Below, piece after piece: positions 49,741-63,009 of a DNA stretch of 64,000 nt. The notes beneath the pieces are model-generated. The model was not told where the DNA came from. It saw nothing but the letters and a program-made list of their open reading frames with translations, and ran no database searches. Position numbers and translations under genes: made by a program. Position 1 is the stretch's first letter. Every line of letters starts with the position of its first letter. This DNA comes from Vesta saturnalis (taxonomy: Eukaryota > Arthropoda > Insecta > Coleoptera > Lampyridae). Location of the stretch: contig JARFJB010001980.1 of the NCBI GenBank assembly GCA_036346205.1, forward strand, positions 453,501 to 517,500. Reading direction: 5' to 3'.

Positions 49741-51169
49741 AGAGCTACTAGTTGAACTGAAAGACAAAGAATTAAATTACATTAAGGTGCTGCGGAGCAT
49801 ATCGATAAAGTCATAACTAGAGGGTTAGGAAGAAATCAAACACAGTATACCATGTAAGAAAATATATTGTGTAAAATGTTTATCAATATAATTGGATTAC
49901 CTTCGCTTAAACGGCTATCATACTTTTTATGTGGCCCATGAGCAGCAAAAAAATCCGTTAAGTGTTTTTTTTTTACTTTCCGTTTAAAATAATTAATGTT
50001 CATAAGGCAATTGCTGTATTTAGCCGTGGAGCATTACTTTAAAGTAACAATTAATGACTATCATTATAAGATAGTTGCTCTATGTACACATTTTTTTGAT
50101 TAAATAATGTTCAGTACACTAAATGGTCGTGTACACTCATTAAAGTACGGTGTCTTAAACTTAATACAAATATATTTAAATTATTAACATTGACCTAAGT
50201 CAAACGAAACCAACAAGAAAATTAAAATGAGGAATACAACTGTGATTCGTATATTAACCCTGCTATCTAGAGGTCTTCTTAAACTAAAAAAATACATACA
50301 AGTTTCAATGGCCGAGTTCCAGTACTCAAAGATCTGGTTATAAAAATATGTCTAATATATGTATATATCCAAATTCGAAGGTTGGTCCAATTTTTATTTT
50401 TGGCACTATATGTGATTCTAAGTTTAATTATAACAGTGTCTTGCATATTGTCTTATACAATATTTTTCCTTGGCTGCAAATTAAAAATTTAAGTTAACTT
50501 TTACCTTTGTTACTATATTTGTTCATAATTGTTATTAATGAACCCTAAAAGAAAACAATTAATGTTGGGGGACCATTATCGTTTCCCTTCAACTGGATAA
50601 AAAAACAGAAACTCAGAGGATGGAAACGTTTAAGTTGTCACGGCTCGCCACAATAATAAAACAGATTTGATATACAACTATTAAATTAAATAACAAAGAA
50701 ATAATTATAGCTCGGAAAAGATAAATTAAAAATAATTGAATCATTTGGTCGCAAATAAATAACAGCAAGTCCGGTGACAGGCGCGAGAGACAGGAGTCGC
50801 GTAGGGAGAAATCTGGTTAAAACGTGATGTGATTGAAGGTTTTGTAAGTGAAAAATGTGTATGTATGTATGTACATTTAGATATCCATACAGTAAGTATA
50901 CACTCTATTATTTATATCTTACTTGCCTCTGTCTATATTTCTACTTCTGACTTCATTACGTGTCGAGGTAGTAGACAAATAACTTTCCAGTAGCAGGACA
51001 ATACAGTTAGTAGGGAATGCTACATCGCCCGGGGCACGATTTGATCAGTAACCGGTCTGCTGGCTATGGTATTACTCAAGAGAACAATACAATTGCCTAG
51101 GATCGACCTGGCTACAAGGGGCGGTCAAGGTAGAAACAGACAGGCCCCGTTGCTGACGACTGTACAAGG
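49741..51169. other. 1.4 kb, mostly unassigned; right part may be an RTE 5'UTR
   Basis: No ORF of note. From about 50990 (GCATCGCCCGGGG-like sequence and a GATCGACCTGG word at 51102) the composition becomes GC-richer and leads into the endonuclease fragment, so it is probably that element's 5' region. Confidence 0.4.
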
Positions 51170-52040
51170 AATGAATGGCGAAGTACGTGGAATGTTAAAG
51201 GTCATGCATGCCTCGTGAAGAATTTGAAGTTGCGAATGTAATGTACTAAAGACACCTTGATATTTTGTGTGTATCGGACACAAAGCGCAAAGGAAAGGAT
51301 GGCAGCCTAGCAGTATGGTCAGGAGATGAGAATGAAGTGCATAGCGCAAAAGAAGTAGGGGTGATCGTAGGTGAAAGAGCGAAAATATGTGTTAAACAGT
51401 ACGAATTGGCATCTCCCCGAGTAATATGGTTTAGAATGAAAGTGGAGTTTCGAAGAATTTTTCTTGTTGCATGCTATGCACCGGTGAATGGAGAAAAAGA
51501 CCAAGAGCGTGAGAAATTCTAGAATAAAGTAGAAGACATAGTGAAAGTATGTAATCCAAACGAAAGAGTGATGATAGTGGGGGATATGAACGGATGAGTA
51601 GGTGTACAGAGAGAACATATTGAACGCGTTCTGGGAAAGTTCGGAGACAAAGAGTCAGTGAGAATGGTGAACGCCTGGTGAACATCTGTGTGGAGAGAAA
51701 CCTGTTTGTATCCAATACGTGGTTTAAACATAAAAATGTGCATATGTATACATGTCAAAGAGGTGAATCTAAAATGATGACAGGCTTGATAGTATATGAT
51801 GCATCTGGTTAAAGACACAAAAGTAATGCGCGGATCGGAGTATGGATCGGACCACTTTTTGCTTATATCGGGAGTGTGTTTAGGGCAAAAGTGGGTCTGG
51901 AGAAGGATAGTAAACGTAGAGCGAACGTCCAGAATTAATGGTGCGCAAAATTATGAAAGAATATATTTTTATATTGTTAGATGTCCAGTTTTTTTTTTAC
52001 TTCCCGAACAGGCTAAGATTTGCGCAACAACCTGCTAAAG
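51170..52040 (+). pseudogene. RTE-type LINE endonuclease fragment
   Basis: Reads RNEWRSTWNV, then DILCVSDTKRKGKDG-like sequence, GVIVGERAKICVKQYELASP, RVIWFRMKV, ACYAPVNGEKDQEREKF, RVMIVGDMNG (51571-51600), GERLVNICVERNLFVSNTWF and GSEYGSDHFLL (about 51834-51860). These are the successive motifs of RTE-type APE endonucleases, with GDMN and SDH as catalytic sites. Stops and shifts break it, and no reverse transcriptase follows on this strand, so it is 3'-truncated by the next element. Confidence 0.75.
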
Positions 52041-54530
52041 CACTCAGGAACCCTGAGAGGGTTTAGGTATATTGTTGGGCTGCCGAGAAATGTTTATGAA
52101 TGGCTACTTTAAATTGGTTTAAGTCAAAGTTTGGAGTAAAAAAAGGAGCTGGGTAGTGCTTTCCACAATTTAGTCGCCGTGCGGAAAATGAAGATTGAGC
52201 CCGTTTAGTGTGACACGATGGAATTTTGAGTGCGTAATTATGGTATGAATGGGCAAACCGAGTGTTCTTAACGAAGATGGTCTGCGAAAGTATTAACGAG
52301 TGTATTTATGAGACACACTTGCCATGGTAATAGCGATAGAAAAAGGAAAGAACCGGAACTACTCTTCTATGCTCAAGAGGCTGTAGGTTAGAAATCAGAG
52401 ACGGGTCCTTGGATGGCTTTATCATATCAAGGGCATATTTGGGAGCACTAATCCAGAGGTGGGAATTGTATTCCAGATGAGGTCCAATTTGAACCTTATA
52501 CAGTAAAAGGAGTTGTGTTGTGGGATAACTGAGAAGAACTACAATGTAGAGTGCTGTCGTCTGCAAAGCAATGGATCAGGTTAGCTCTTGAGGAAATGAG
52601 GTCATTTATGTATAGCAGGAAAAGTGTGGGGTATTCCCGCGTTAATAGTAGTTTCTTTCGAAAAGAAGCCATCGACGACAACGCGTACACGTCTCTTGTC
52701 AAGAAAGCTGGATATCCATTTGATGAGCGTATCAGATATGCCGAACGAAGTGAGCTTGGCAAGTAGGCACTTGTGCCAAACCTGGTCAAAGGCGTTTGAA
52801 ATATCTAAAGCTACTACGATTGTTTCACCGTACCTCTCTAATGTGTTATTCCAAATATGAAAAGAAACATGAAAGAAGATCACCCGTTGAACAACTGTCT
52901 GAACCCATACTGTTGGTCGTTTATGAGTTTATTGGACTCGAGGAACGAAAGTAGTTGGTGGTTGATGGCTTTCTCCATGGTTTTCGACAAAATTTAGGTG
53001 ATAGCTATTGGTCGATAGTTTGAGGGATCGGTTTTTTCGCCCTTTTTAGGAATTGGTTGGACATTTTCGAACCTCCACGATAAGGGAAACTCTTCAGTTG
53101 ACATGGAGATAGAAGCAAGTAGCTCTTGGTAGCATTTTTTAAGGACAATAGCTGGAATACCGCTAGGGCTAGTCGCCTTACTTGAGTCAACTTTATTGAT
53201 AATTGATTCTAGGAGCTTGTAAAGGAAGTGGATTGGTTTAATAGCCTCTGGGGTAGATTTTGGCTACAGCGCAGTTTTGCCAGAATCATTGAGACATGAA
53301 TTTGTTGCAAAGTAATCGAAAAGCGCATGGCTTTTTCAGTAGGATCAGCTACTACAGCTCCGCGCGAGACGTCATGAGAGGAAAGGTAGTAAAGTTTTTA
53401 CTGATGGCTTTAGCTAATGACCAATATTTACGACCAACCAAAGGACATGACACTAATTCTTTGAATTTACGTTCTTCAAACATCTTTTTAGCCTTGGTGA
53501 TGATGCTTTTGCATCTATTTGCAGCAATACACTTGGCGTAATTTTCTATAGATTTATTTGATTTCCATTTCGTATAGAATTAAGCTTTTGCGATAATGCA
53601 TCAGTGCAAGTCCTATTAAACCAGGGTTATGTTTTTGGGAATGTATAACTCCATACCCATCAAGGTAACTTCAATTGTTGAAAGAGCAATGTTTGAAGAG
53701 GAGGACCGTTTAATGCAATACTCACGCCAGGGGAAGGTTGCAAAGAAATCTCACAGTTCGCTCCAGTTAGATGATTTAAAACACCACATAGTTCTATCTG
53801 TTTTTCGAGTAACAGTGGGATTGGGTACAGAGGAAGTTATTTCGATTAGGCAGTGGTCTGATTGACCAAGTGGGGAAAGAATTATTGTTTTATAGACAAG
53901 TGGGTTAGTTGTAAGGAATAGGTCCAAGAGATGTGGAGTATCGTTAGGGTTGTCAGCGATTCTGGTTGGTTCGGGTATGATTTTTGTGAGATCATAGGAT
54001 GCAGCCAATGTTTATGCACTATGGCCTGCGGGATTACTAGTAGACGAAGGTTGAAGTCGGTTAGAGTTGTGGGCATTAAAATTGAAATATCGCAAGATGG
54101 AAACTGTGATCAGAGGTGGTCTATTTTCAGACTAAGGTAATCAAGATCTTGGAAGTTGTTATCATTGGGAGACTTATACTAATAGTAGAATTCCACAAAT
54201 TGAGGCCCAGAATGTTTGAACCAAATCGCGTCAAACGTATTGCTTTGTAAGAGGATGTCCACTTTGGACATCCTCTTACAACCTACGTTGTCCTTGGTAC
54301 ACGCACATACTTGTGTTTCTGATAGAAACAGAATGTCCGATTGCACTTGGCCTCGCTTGGCTAGTGCGTGTTGGCGATTACATAAGGAATAAAGTAGAAA
54401 GTGATCGGCAGCCCTTACCGAGGTCAGAAAATTCAAGCACTAATATCAAGGATCCCATGGTAAAGGGGGTGGTATTGCATCGGGCGGCATGGAGTTTACA
54501 TGCCTTCAACCTATGAAGTTGTAGAATATT
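52041..54530 (-). pseudogene. Jockey/CR1-like LINE ORF2, degenerate
   Basis: On the minus strand: HALAKRGQVQSDILFLSETQ (endonuclease start, 54350), KSPNDNNFQDLDYLSLKID, DLTKIIPEPTRI with DTPHLLDLFLTTN and SPLGQSDHC (53750-54000). The linker MFEERKFKELVSCPLVGRKY follows. The reverse transcriptase has SPSGIPAIVLKKCYQEL, ENVQPIPKKGEK, YRPIAIT, LVALDISNAFDQVWH (motif A, 52800), GISDTLIKWISSFL and HCFADDSTLHC (52550-52570). The C-terminus reads GPHLEYNSHLW and LEHRRVVPVLSFFYRYYHG. Many stops. No RNase H seen. Confidence 0.82.
54247..54279. repeat. Perfect 15-bp hairpin with 3-base loop
   Basis: GTAAGAGGATGTCCA at 54247-54261 is followed by CTT and its exact complement at 54265-54279. It interrupts the endonuclease frame of the minus-strand LINE and looks like a small templated inverted duplication. 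Confidence 0.85.
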
Positions 54531-55089
54531 AGAGCTGAAAAGGAAACATTAATTAGTTTAAGTAATTGTACTGAAAACAAAGCAGGATATTCATTACCCT
54601 AATTATAAGATCGTGCAAAAGTTGTATAGTACACCAATCTGTTTATGGTTAGTATCGTAGGTGTTGACAGTATTGAGATTGAAATAAATTATTTACTATC
54701 GTTTATTATTTAGGTTTCAACTCGCATATCATTTTAAACTAATCAAATATGTTTATTATTGTCGTGAAACTTAACTATTCTATTTTTTTTAACTTCCTTT
54801 TTATTTAATTGAAGGGTAATAATAAATAACTATGATGATCCTGTTAGCCTTCCCGACTTTAATTACCTAGTTTTAGGGTCAATTAATTACAATTAAAATT
54901 AAATATAGTAACAATGGTAAAAGTTGGATGAAATTTTCAATTTACTGTCATAGAAAAATTTAATATAAAATAATGTGAAGTTGTAAAGAACCAGCGTCCT
55001 TTACGTATGCTTTTTAGAATAAATTATGTGCGGACCATCCTGTATGTAAGATTTCAAAAGTTTACGCGATATTGCACAACGAATAATTT
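54531..55089. other. 560 bp without recognised features
   Basis: AT-rich, no ORF or repeat noticed. Confidence 0.6.
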
Positions 55090-56180
55090 ATTCATCACCG
55101 CTGACGTGTATTTCTAAGAAACCGTAAGTTTCTGCACGTCAGAACGATTTTAACCAATCGCATAACGGCATCCCCCGCACGGTAGCCGCGAAGCCGCCCA
55201 CCGATGCACCTTTATAAACTCGCGACGCGCATAATAAAAAAAAAGAAGACGAATCGCAGTAGATTCAAGTCAAGCCGTTCCAGAAACCAGTAGTCGCAGC
55301 CGCCACCGTTTGCTTCGTGTAAGCACCGACCTGTTATTCACCGACGAAGAGTCCATCGCGATCTGCCGATAACGCGCACCGCGACGCACCGGGCAACCTA
55401 AAGTTCAATCCTGTACTGCTATTGATAGACACGTAAGTTGTAAAGTTATACAATCTGACAATTTACAATCAAACACTACAGACCGTAAATAACTCCGGGC
55501 TGAGTCTCCAGGAGTTATACCAAGTACACCTAGAGTCACGCAGGGTAGATCCCGACGTAACTCGCAAATACAAAGTACACTGACACCTAGAGTGCTACGC
55601 AGGGTAGATCCCGTCGTCACTCGCCAATACAAAGAACACTAAAACCTAGAGTATCACGCAGGGGTAGCCCCCGACGTAACTCACAAAGACTTGAGGGTGA
55701 AGGGTTGTTACAGGGCTGTAAAGACCTACGACCTTCCTCTTAGTATATCCAATAAAGACAGGCCGTCGCCTACGTCTTCTGAGCATTACTGAAATCCCGC
55801 TCGAAACTCATACACTACCTACAGACAAACACCATAACCGTACACGGTGTCTTTGATCGCAGGAGAGTACACCCGAAACCTGTAGTATAAATTTGTAGAT
55901 AAATTTGTAGTCCACCTAACCATCGTAAACACCTGGTGCGAGAACGTTTGTAAATAAATTAGAGAGTACGTAGATTATTCTATCTTTACGTAAACCTATT
56001 AGAGTAGTTTTAATATTAAGTATTTTTTGCATACACGCATTTCGCGTGTATTATTTCCCGGGAGTAGGACATACTTGCTTCAGCGCTCCAGAGTTACTAA
56101 AGTCTATGCACGATATCGATTTTCTCAATCCCCACAACGACTCGAGTTCATTGCGCTGGCGCCCCGACCAACAACGGTAT
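55090..56180 (+). mobile_element. Possible LTR with promoter and primer-binding site
   Basis: The block is GC-richer than its surroundings. TTTATAAA at 55211 is followed about 50 bases later by a plausible start (CAGTAGATTCAAG). AATAAAGACAGG at 55750 could be the poly(A) signal. TGGCGCCCCGACC at 56159-56171 resembles a tRNA-Lys primer-binding site, just after a CATT that could end the LTR. A triple 58 bp repeat lies inside. No gag or pol follows and no second LTR is in the window, so the call is tentative. A host promoter is the alternative for the TATA region. Confidence 0.35.
55528..55700 (+). repeat. Three tandem copies of a 57-59 bp unit
   Basis: Units start at 55528, 55585 and 55644 with ACCTAGAGT, followed by ACGCAGGGTAGATCCCG and ACTCGCAAATACAAAG-type words. 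The third is the most diverged. Confidence 0.9.
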
Positions 56181-56339
56181 CAAGGATAACGCTCTCGCTA
56201 CTGTACATACAGGACCGTAACCTAAATTTTACCTCTTAGGTAAGGAATAGATTAAAAAGACTATCTCTGTTCACAGAAGCGACTACGCACACTGTGATCG
56301 GCCGACAACCAGGAGAACGAGCCGCCAGGACCCGGAACA

Positions 56340-59170
56340 AGAAGTCCCCATACGTTTTTTTTGTTAATTACCTTTTTTATTTATTGTTGATATTTATTTA
56401 ATATACATTTTAAAAACGCTTTAAGGTATTTATTTAAGGTGACAGTGTTAAGCCCATCCAGTACTTACTACGAACCACACCCCGTTTATAAAATAAACAC
56501 GATTGAGCAAAGCCGAGGCAAAGTAAAACCGCGTTGGGTTACCAAACCAGAAGGGCGCAATATAAATATAGCACCTAAAAGTAGGTGAGCATTGCAAAGT
56601 GTAATGTTATAATTAAACTAAAATTTGATATAGTACCAAAAATAAAATTGGATTAACTTTTTAATTTGAAAACACTACCAGGTATTCGATTTTATGAGCT
56701 TCAACGATCGTCTGGAATAGGTTTAAAGGAACCGTATTTTTTCGTAGAAATTCAATGCTATAGCAACCTTAGATATTATATACGTACATTTTTTATTTAT
56801 TTAAGTAACCATTTCACACATTACAAAAATTCTACTGTTTTGATTACTATTATTTCATTTATTATTAAATTCAAACTGACAAAAATCTATTGAAAAGCAT
56901 CGTACTCTGTATTTAAATTAAATTGTTCCCTACGCGACTGGATTTCTTACAGAAAGAGGTTTATTAAATACAAAGTTGTACATTTTTATGAATCACATTT
57001 GGTCTACTTTTCAGCGCTGGCGTGGTATAAAATATGTGATTTTATCGGTTCTCTATAGTTCATTGTTATTTCAAAAATGTTTACCTGTTTGAGTTCAAGG
57101 AAAAAGGGTGGTATTTGCGCTGAAAGTTTACTTTACAATTCTACAAATTTTAACAATCACATCTGGTATGGGTTTAAGAGAGCCGTATATTTCGTAGAAA
57201 TTCAATACTATAGCAGTCCCAAATGTTATTCACGCGCATTTTTTACACGTTACAAAAGTTCTACTGGTTAGTTTATTATTGTCTTTATCCATTATTAATA
57301 TTCAAACCGCCAGGAATAAAAATCTGCTCAAAAACCCATCCCCTACCGTACAGTAACTTCCTTGATTTAGGAAATATCGTTTTAATCCGGATTTCATTAA
57401 TTGTCCTATTCCTACGGTAACCTCTCAAATGTAAAATTTAAGGATTAAATTACCGTAAGTTGTTTATTTAACTGCAGGTATCGATTCATTGTAGAATAAG
57501 GATTTTGTTTCGTACTGACAAGCCTATGGTAAATCTTTTAACTATTTTTCTCAATATTTGAAATGTTGCCGTAATTACCAAACAATTCTGATAATGCGCT
57601 GTTAAACACATATATTTTTAGTTGTTTAATGGATTGCAAATAATAACTTCTTCACTAATCAATTGATTGGTGCGATTGACAGCGCTATAATCACATAGTG
57701 ACTAATAAACACCTGTTAACTTTTCAGTGTTAATGCAATTTGCACTTACAAGAATTGTTTATTTAACTTTACACTAATTGGAACAATATTATTGAACAAT
57801 CAGTTGTACCATATTAATTATGAAGCGCTGTTATTACAATAAATCTTTCAACTAATTTCTCAAGTATTTGAAAGGTTGCAATGATTAGCAAATATTCTGA
57901 TAATTCGTTTGAGTTTAACACACACATTTTTATGTACAACACTGTGTTTGGTTTGGGACTAGAATGGCAGTAGAATTGGAAGTGATGTATAACGAAGGAG
58001 GTAGCTCAGTGGAATAAAGGGCGTGTTATTAATTTTGCGATTAGGATAGTAATACATAAGACATAATAAGGGTAAGCCACAAACCAAATTAAAACAAACA
58101 AAAAATTGCTTACCATACGTCGCATAAAACTCAGGTGAAAAGGCAAATTAAAGGCAGTGATCTGGCGTTTCCTGTAAAACTTCAAAGTTTTTACACGTAA
58201 TCACAATAAAATGGCGTGCTAAAGACGATCTGATCGGTAATCAATTTTATTTACTCTACTTTTACGTTGCGTTAAATATTAATGAAACCTTATATCTTAA
58301 AGTAAAGTTATAACAAAACAAAAAAGTGGCAACTAATCTTATAGAGAAAACTTTCATAAATTATTACGTTAAAAGCTTTCATCAAACTCATAAAAAAAAT
58401 GAATGTTGCCACTGTAAGGTTGTGAAATTCAAAAAATTCCCTAAAAAGTAAACCACTCAGCAACTTGAACGTAATCAAAATATCTTATCCTTTAAATTTA
58501 GTACCACGTAATGCCGTTAAAATGGAATGAAGTCACATATAATATTACACTCAGTAACGAAATAATACGTTCAAACTCACTAACACTGTTCATATATTAT
58601 GAAAATAACAAAAAAATAAACAATCAGAGTATCGATACAGTCGTCAAATTCCAATTTACTCCCGGAAGGGAGAAAAAATTCTACCACAAATTTCATCCAC
58701 ACGTGACAATTTATTAAATTTAGTCAAACATCCTTATATAACCAATAACTTCTAAAATAAAATACAATGACAATAACGCCAGATTGTAATTCTAATAAAC
58801 GCCAAATTGGCCACAGTAATTTGCTTAACAATATTTTCGCGCGGTTATCAATGGAAGGCCTTTTTTAAATTAACCAACAACTAAATTTAAACAGATAAAA
58901 TGGCTTTCTTTAGCTACATTTATGTCCATCTTAGAAAGTGCCAAACTTCACTTACTGTATATTTGCCATTTTTTTTTTAAACTTACACTATTGAATACAT
59001 GTGAACCAACCTTTTATCGAGCCCAATCGCTTTAAATAAATTTTTTTGTAATTTTTCTACATCAACTGCATCAACGAGTAGTATCTTTATATCAGATTTT
59101 CCATATATTAGAAGGCATGTGTTATTTGCAAGAGTAATGCTTTATTCAACAAAGTGTGAGCGGTCAAATG
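56340..59170. other. 2.8 kb without a gene; weak direct repeats
   Basis: A diverged direct repeat links 56700-56890 with 57150-57320 (CGTAGAAATTCAAT, CTATAGCA, AAAATTCTACTG-type words, about 440 bp apart). A second links 57545-57620 with 57850-57930. No ORF has family resemblance. Confidence 0.55.
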
Positions 59171-62098
59171 CGTGTTTTACTTTAATCCTTCATAACTTTT
59201 ATCAAATTTAGCAATATTTTCATTGACAAATCCGGCTTCCATTTTTAACAACCCAACTAACATTTATATTAAGATTTATCAGCAGCCCCTCGTTATTTCT
59301 TACAATTTATGAATTGAATTTTGTAATTTTACGCATGCTTTACTTTAATCCTTCATTACTTTTATCAAATTTAGCAACGTCTTCATTGACAAACCCTGCC
59401 TCTATCTTTAACAATCCAACTAACATTTATATTAAGATTTATTAGCAGCCTCTCGTTATATTTTACAATTTATGAACTGAATTTTATAATTTTACGCATG
59501 TTTTATTTTAATCCTTCATAACTTTTATCAAATTTAGCAACATCTTGATTGACAAACCCTGCCTCTATTTTTAACAATTCAACTAATATTTATATCAAGA
59601 TCTATCAGCAGCCCCACGTTATTTTTTACTATTTATGAATTGAATTTTATAATTTTATGCATCTTTTCCTTTAATCCTTCATAACTTTTATCAATTTATC
59701 AATATTTTCATTCACAAATCCGGCCTCCATTTTTAACAATCCAACTAACATTTATATTAAGATTTATCAGCAGCCCCTCGTTATTTTTTACAATTTATGA
59801 ATTGAATTTTATAAGTTTACGCATGTTTTACTTTAATCCTTCATAACTTTTATCAAATTTAGCAACATCTTCATTGACAAACCATGCCTCTGTTTTTAAC
59901 AATTGAACTAATATTTATATCAAGATTTATCAGCAGCTCCTCGTTATTTTTTACAATTTATGAATTGAATTTTATAATTTTATGCATGGTTTACTTTAAT
60001 CCTTCATAACTTTTATCAGATTTAGCAACATCTTCATTGACAAACCATGCCTCTGTTTTTAACAATTGAACTAATATTTATATCAAGATTTATCAGCAGC
60101 TCCTCGTTATTTTTTACAATTTATGAATTGAATTTTATAATTTTATGCATGGTTTACTTTAATCCTTCATAACTTTTATCAGATTTAGCAACATCTTCAT
60201 TGACAAACCCTGCCTCTATTTTTAACAATTCAACTAATATTTATATCAAGATTTATCAGCAGCCCCACGTTATTTTTTACAATTTATGAATTGAATTTTA
60301 TAATTTTATGCATGGTTTACTTTAATCCTTCATAACTTTTATCAGATTTAGCAACATCTTCATTGACAAACCATGCCTCTGTTTTTAACAATTGAACTAA
60401 TATTTATATCAAGATTTATCAGCAGCTCCTCGTTATTTTTTACAATTTATGAATTGAATTTTATAATTTTATGCATGGTTTACCTTAATCCTTCATAACT
60501 TTTATCAGATTTAGCAACATCTTCATTGACAAACCCTGCCTCTATTTTTAACAATTCAACTAATATTTATATCAAGATTTATCAGCAGCCCCTCGTTATT
60601 TTTTACAATTTATGAATTGAATTTTATAATTTTACGCATGGTTTACTTTAATCCTTCATAACTTTTATCAGATTTAGCAACATCTTCATTGACAAACCAT
60701 GCCTCTGTTTTTAACAATTGAACTAATATTTATATCAAGATTTATCAGCAGCTCCTCGTTATTTTTTACAATTTATGAATTGAATTTTATAATTTTATGC
60801 ATGGTTTACCTTAATCCTTCATAACTTTTATCAGATTTAGCAACATCTTCATTGACAAACCCTGCCTGTATTTTTAACAATTCAACTAATATTTATATCA
60901 AGATTTATCAGCAGCCCCTCGTTATTTTTTACAATTTATGAATTGAATTTTATAATTTTACGCATGTTTTACTTTAATCCTTCATAACTTTTATCAAATT
61001 TATCAATATTTTTATTGACAAATCCGGCCTCAATTTTTAACAACCCAACTAACATTTATATTGAGATTTATCAGCAGCCCCTCGTTATTTTTTACAATTT
61101 ATGAATTGAATTTTATAATTTTACGCATGTTTTACTTTAATCCTTCATAACTTTTATCAAATTTACAATATTTTCATTGACAAACCTGCCTCTATTTTTA
61201 ACAATCCAACTAATATTTATATCAAGATTTATCAGCAGCCCCTCGTTATTTTTTACAATTTATGAATTGAATTTTATAATTTTATGCATGTTTTACTTTA
61301 ATCCTTCATAACTTTTATCAAATTTAGCAACATCTTGATTGACAAACCCTGCCTCTATTTTTAACAATTCAACTAATATTTATATCAAGATTTATCAGCA
61401 GCCCCTCGTTATTTTTTACAATTTATGAATTGAATTTTATAATTTTACGCATGTTTTACTTTAATCCTTCATAACTTTTATCAAATTTAGCAACATCTTC
61501 ATTGACAAACCCTGCCTCTATTTTTAACAATTGAACTAATATTTATATCAAGATTTATCAGCAGCCCCACGTTATTTTTTACTATTTATGAATGAATTTT
61601 ATAATTTTATGCATGTTTTACTTTAATCCTTCATAACTTTTATCAAATTTATCAATATTTTCATTGACAAATCCGGCCTCCATTTTTAACAATCCAACTA
61701 ACATTTATATTAAGATTTATCAGCAGCCCCTCGTTATTTTTTACAATTTATGAATTGAATTTTATAAGTTTATGCATGTTTTACTTTAATCCTTCATAAC
61801 TTTTATCAAATTTAGCAACATCTTGGTTGACAAACCATGCCTCTGTTTTTAACAATTGAACTAGTATTTATATCAAGATTTATCAGCAGCTCCTAGTTAT
61901 TTTTTACAATTTATGAATTGAATTTTATAATTTTACGCATGTTTTACTTTAATCCTTCATAACATTCATCAAATTTAGCAATATTTCCATTGACAAATCC
62001 CGCCTCTATTTTTAATAATTCAACTAATATTTACATCAAGATTTATGAGCAGCGGCGCGATATTTCTTTCAATTTATGAATTGAATTTCAAATTCTTA
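59171..62098. repeat. 163-bp satellite DNA, about 18 units
   Basis: The marker ATCCTTCATA recurs at 59185, 59348, 59511, 59674, 59836, 59999, 60162, 60325, 60488, 60651, 60814, 60977, 61140, 61301, 61464, 61626, 61789 and 61952, with spacing 161-163. Units are highly similar in the middle and more diverged at both ends, especially the last. Three variant classes can be told apart. Between 59836 and 60976 two classes alternate, forming a 326 bp dimer. No coding potential. Confidence 0.97.
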
Positions 62099-62102
62099 TT
62101 TA

Positions 62103-62385
62103 AAGCCTGTCCGGTAGAACTGAACGGGTATCGGATTAACAAGGAGGATTGTCAATATATGGTTCTATTGTGCTTGAAACCGCCTTAATGCTTTGCTGTC
62201 TCGTACTTATTGTACGTGACAAAGAAAGATGGATATATTATGAATAATGCCTCTATTTCTGCCGAACAAAAGCGTTTGCAACTTTCACACATAATGACAA
62301 GGCAATAAGAATCAGATGCAGGTAGAATAGAAATTCAATAGGTATAATAAAATGCCAGTGGTTCTCAACACTGCTTTAACATTAC
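62103..62385 (+). repeat. Left inverted repeat of the 62.1-kb transposon
   Basis: Pairs base by base with 63010-63291. Ends inward at ACATTA. Confidence 0.92.
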
Positions 62386-62666
62386 ATTTAAAATTTATGG
62401 AAGAATGCAAGTTTTTATAATAAACATTTATAAAAGCCATTCATAATAATGAATATTCGATTAAGTATAGGTATTTCAATTTACATTTAGAAAGTTCATT
62501 GTATACCTAAGTATGGTAATGACGTTTTAGTGTACTCAATTACAATTACAAAGGAATCCAAATAAATATGCAATACTGTAACAATAAGTAATTAATAATA
62601 GATTATTATACCATTTAGTAGGTACATATAGGTATAAATAAAACAACTGCAATATATATATATACG

Positions 62667-62816
62667 GATAAAATAATTAAAGATACTTTTGTTAATGAAG
62701 AGATTGTGGATGAAGTAAGACCTCTTATTTTCACAGTTAACACTGAAGAAAGTGATGACGATGATCTTTTCCAAGATTTGGATGACTCAGGAAGTGATGA
62801 ATCTGAAGCCGAATGA
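62667..62816 (+). pseudogene. Acidic C-terminal tail of a transposase (remnant)
   Basis: An open frame of 49 codons with stop at 62814-62816 reads DKIIKDTFVNEEIVDEV, then LIFTVNTEESDDDD and a run ending SGSDESEAE. It has no start and no catalytic part. The plan, Ile/Lys-rich helix followed by an Asp/Ser/Glu tail, matches the end of the Sailor-like transposase at 12550-12708 (GEDSDSDYQFSDLSDSENE). I infer that this is an internal-deletion derivative of a related autonomous element. Confidence 0.6.
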
Positions 62817-63009
62817 CAATTATAATTTTTACATTTAATTATAAAAGTATATCTTTGTAATTTAATTAATATTTACTAACTATAATAAAAATGTATTTGT
62901 TATTGTTGTTATAAGTATAAGTGAAAGGTGTCAATTGAAATTACTTATAGGTAATTAGTAATCGATTATTATTTTATTATACAAAAGTTGCATTTCTTCA
63001 CAAATTATA

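Noticed and set aside
59171..62098. Regularly spaced repeats that could suggest a CRISPR array
   Set aside because: The whole 163-bp unit is repeated without variable spacers, and the context is eukaryotic; it is satellite DNA.
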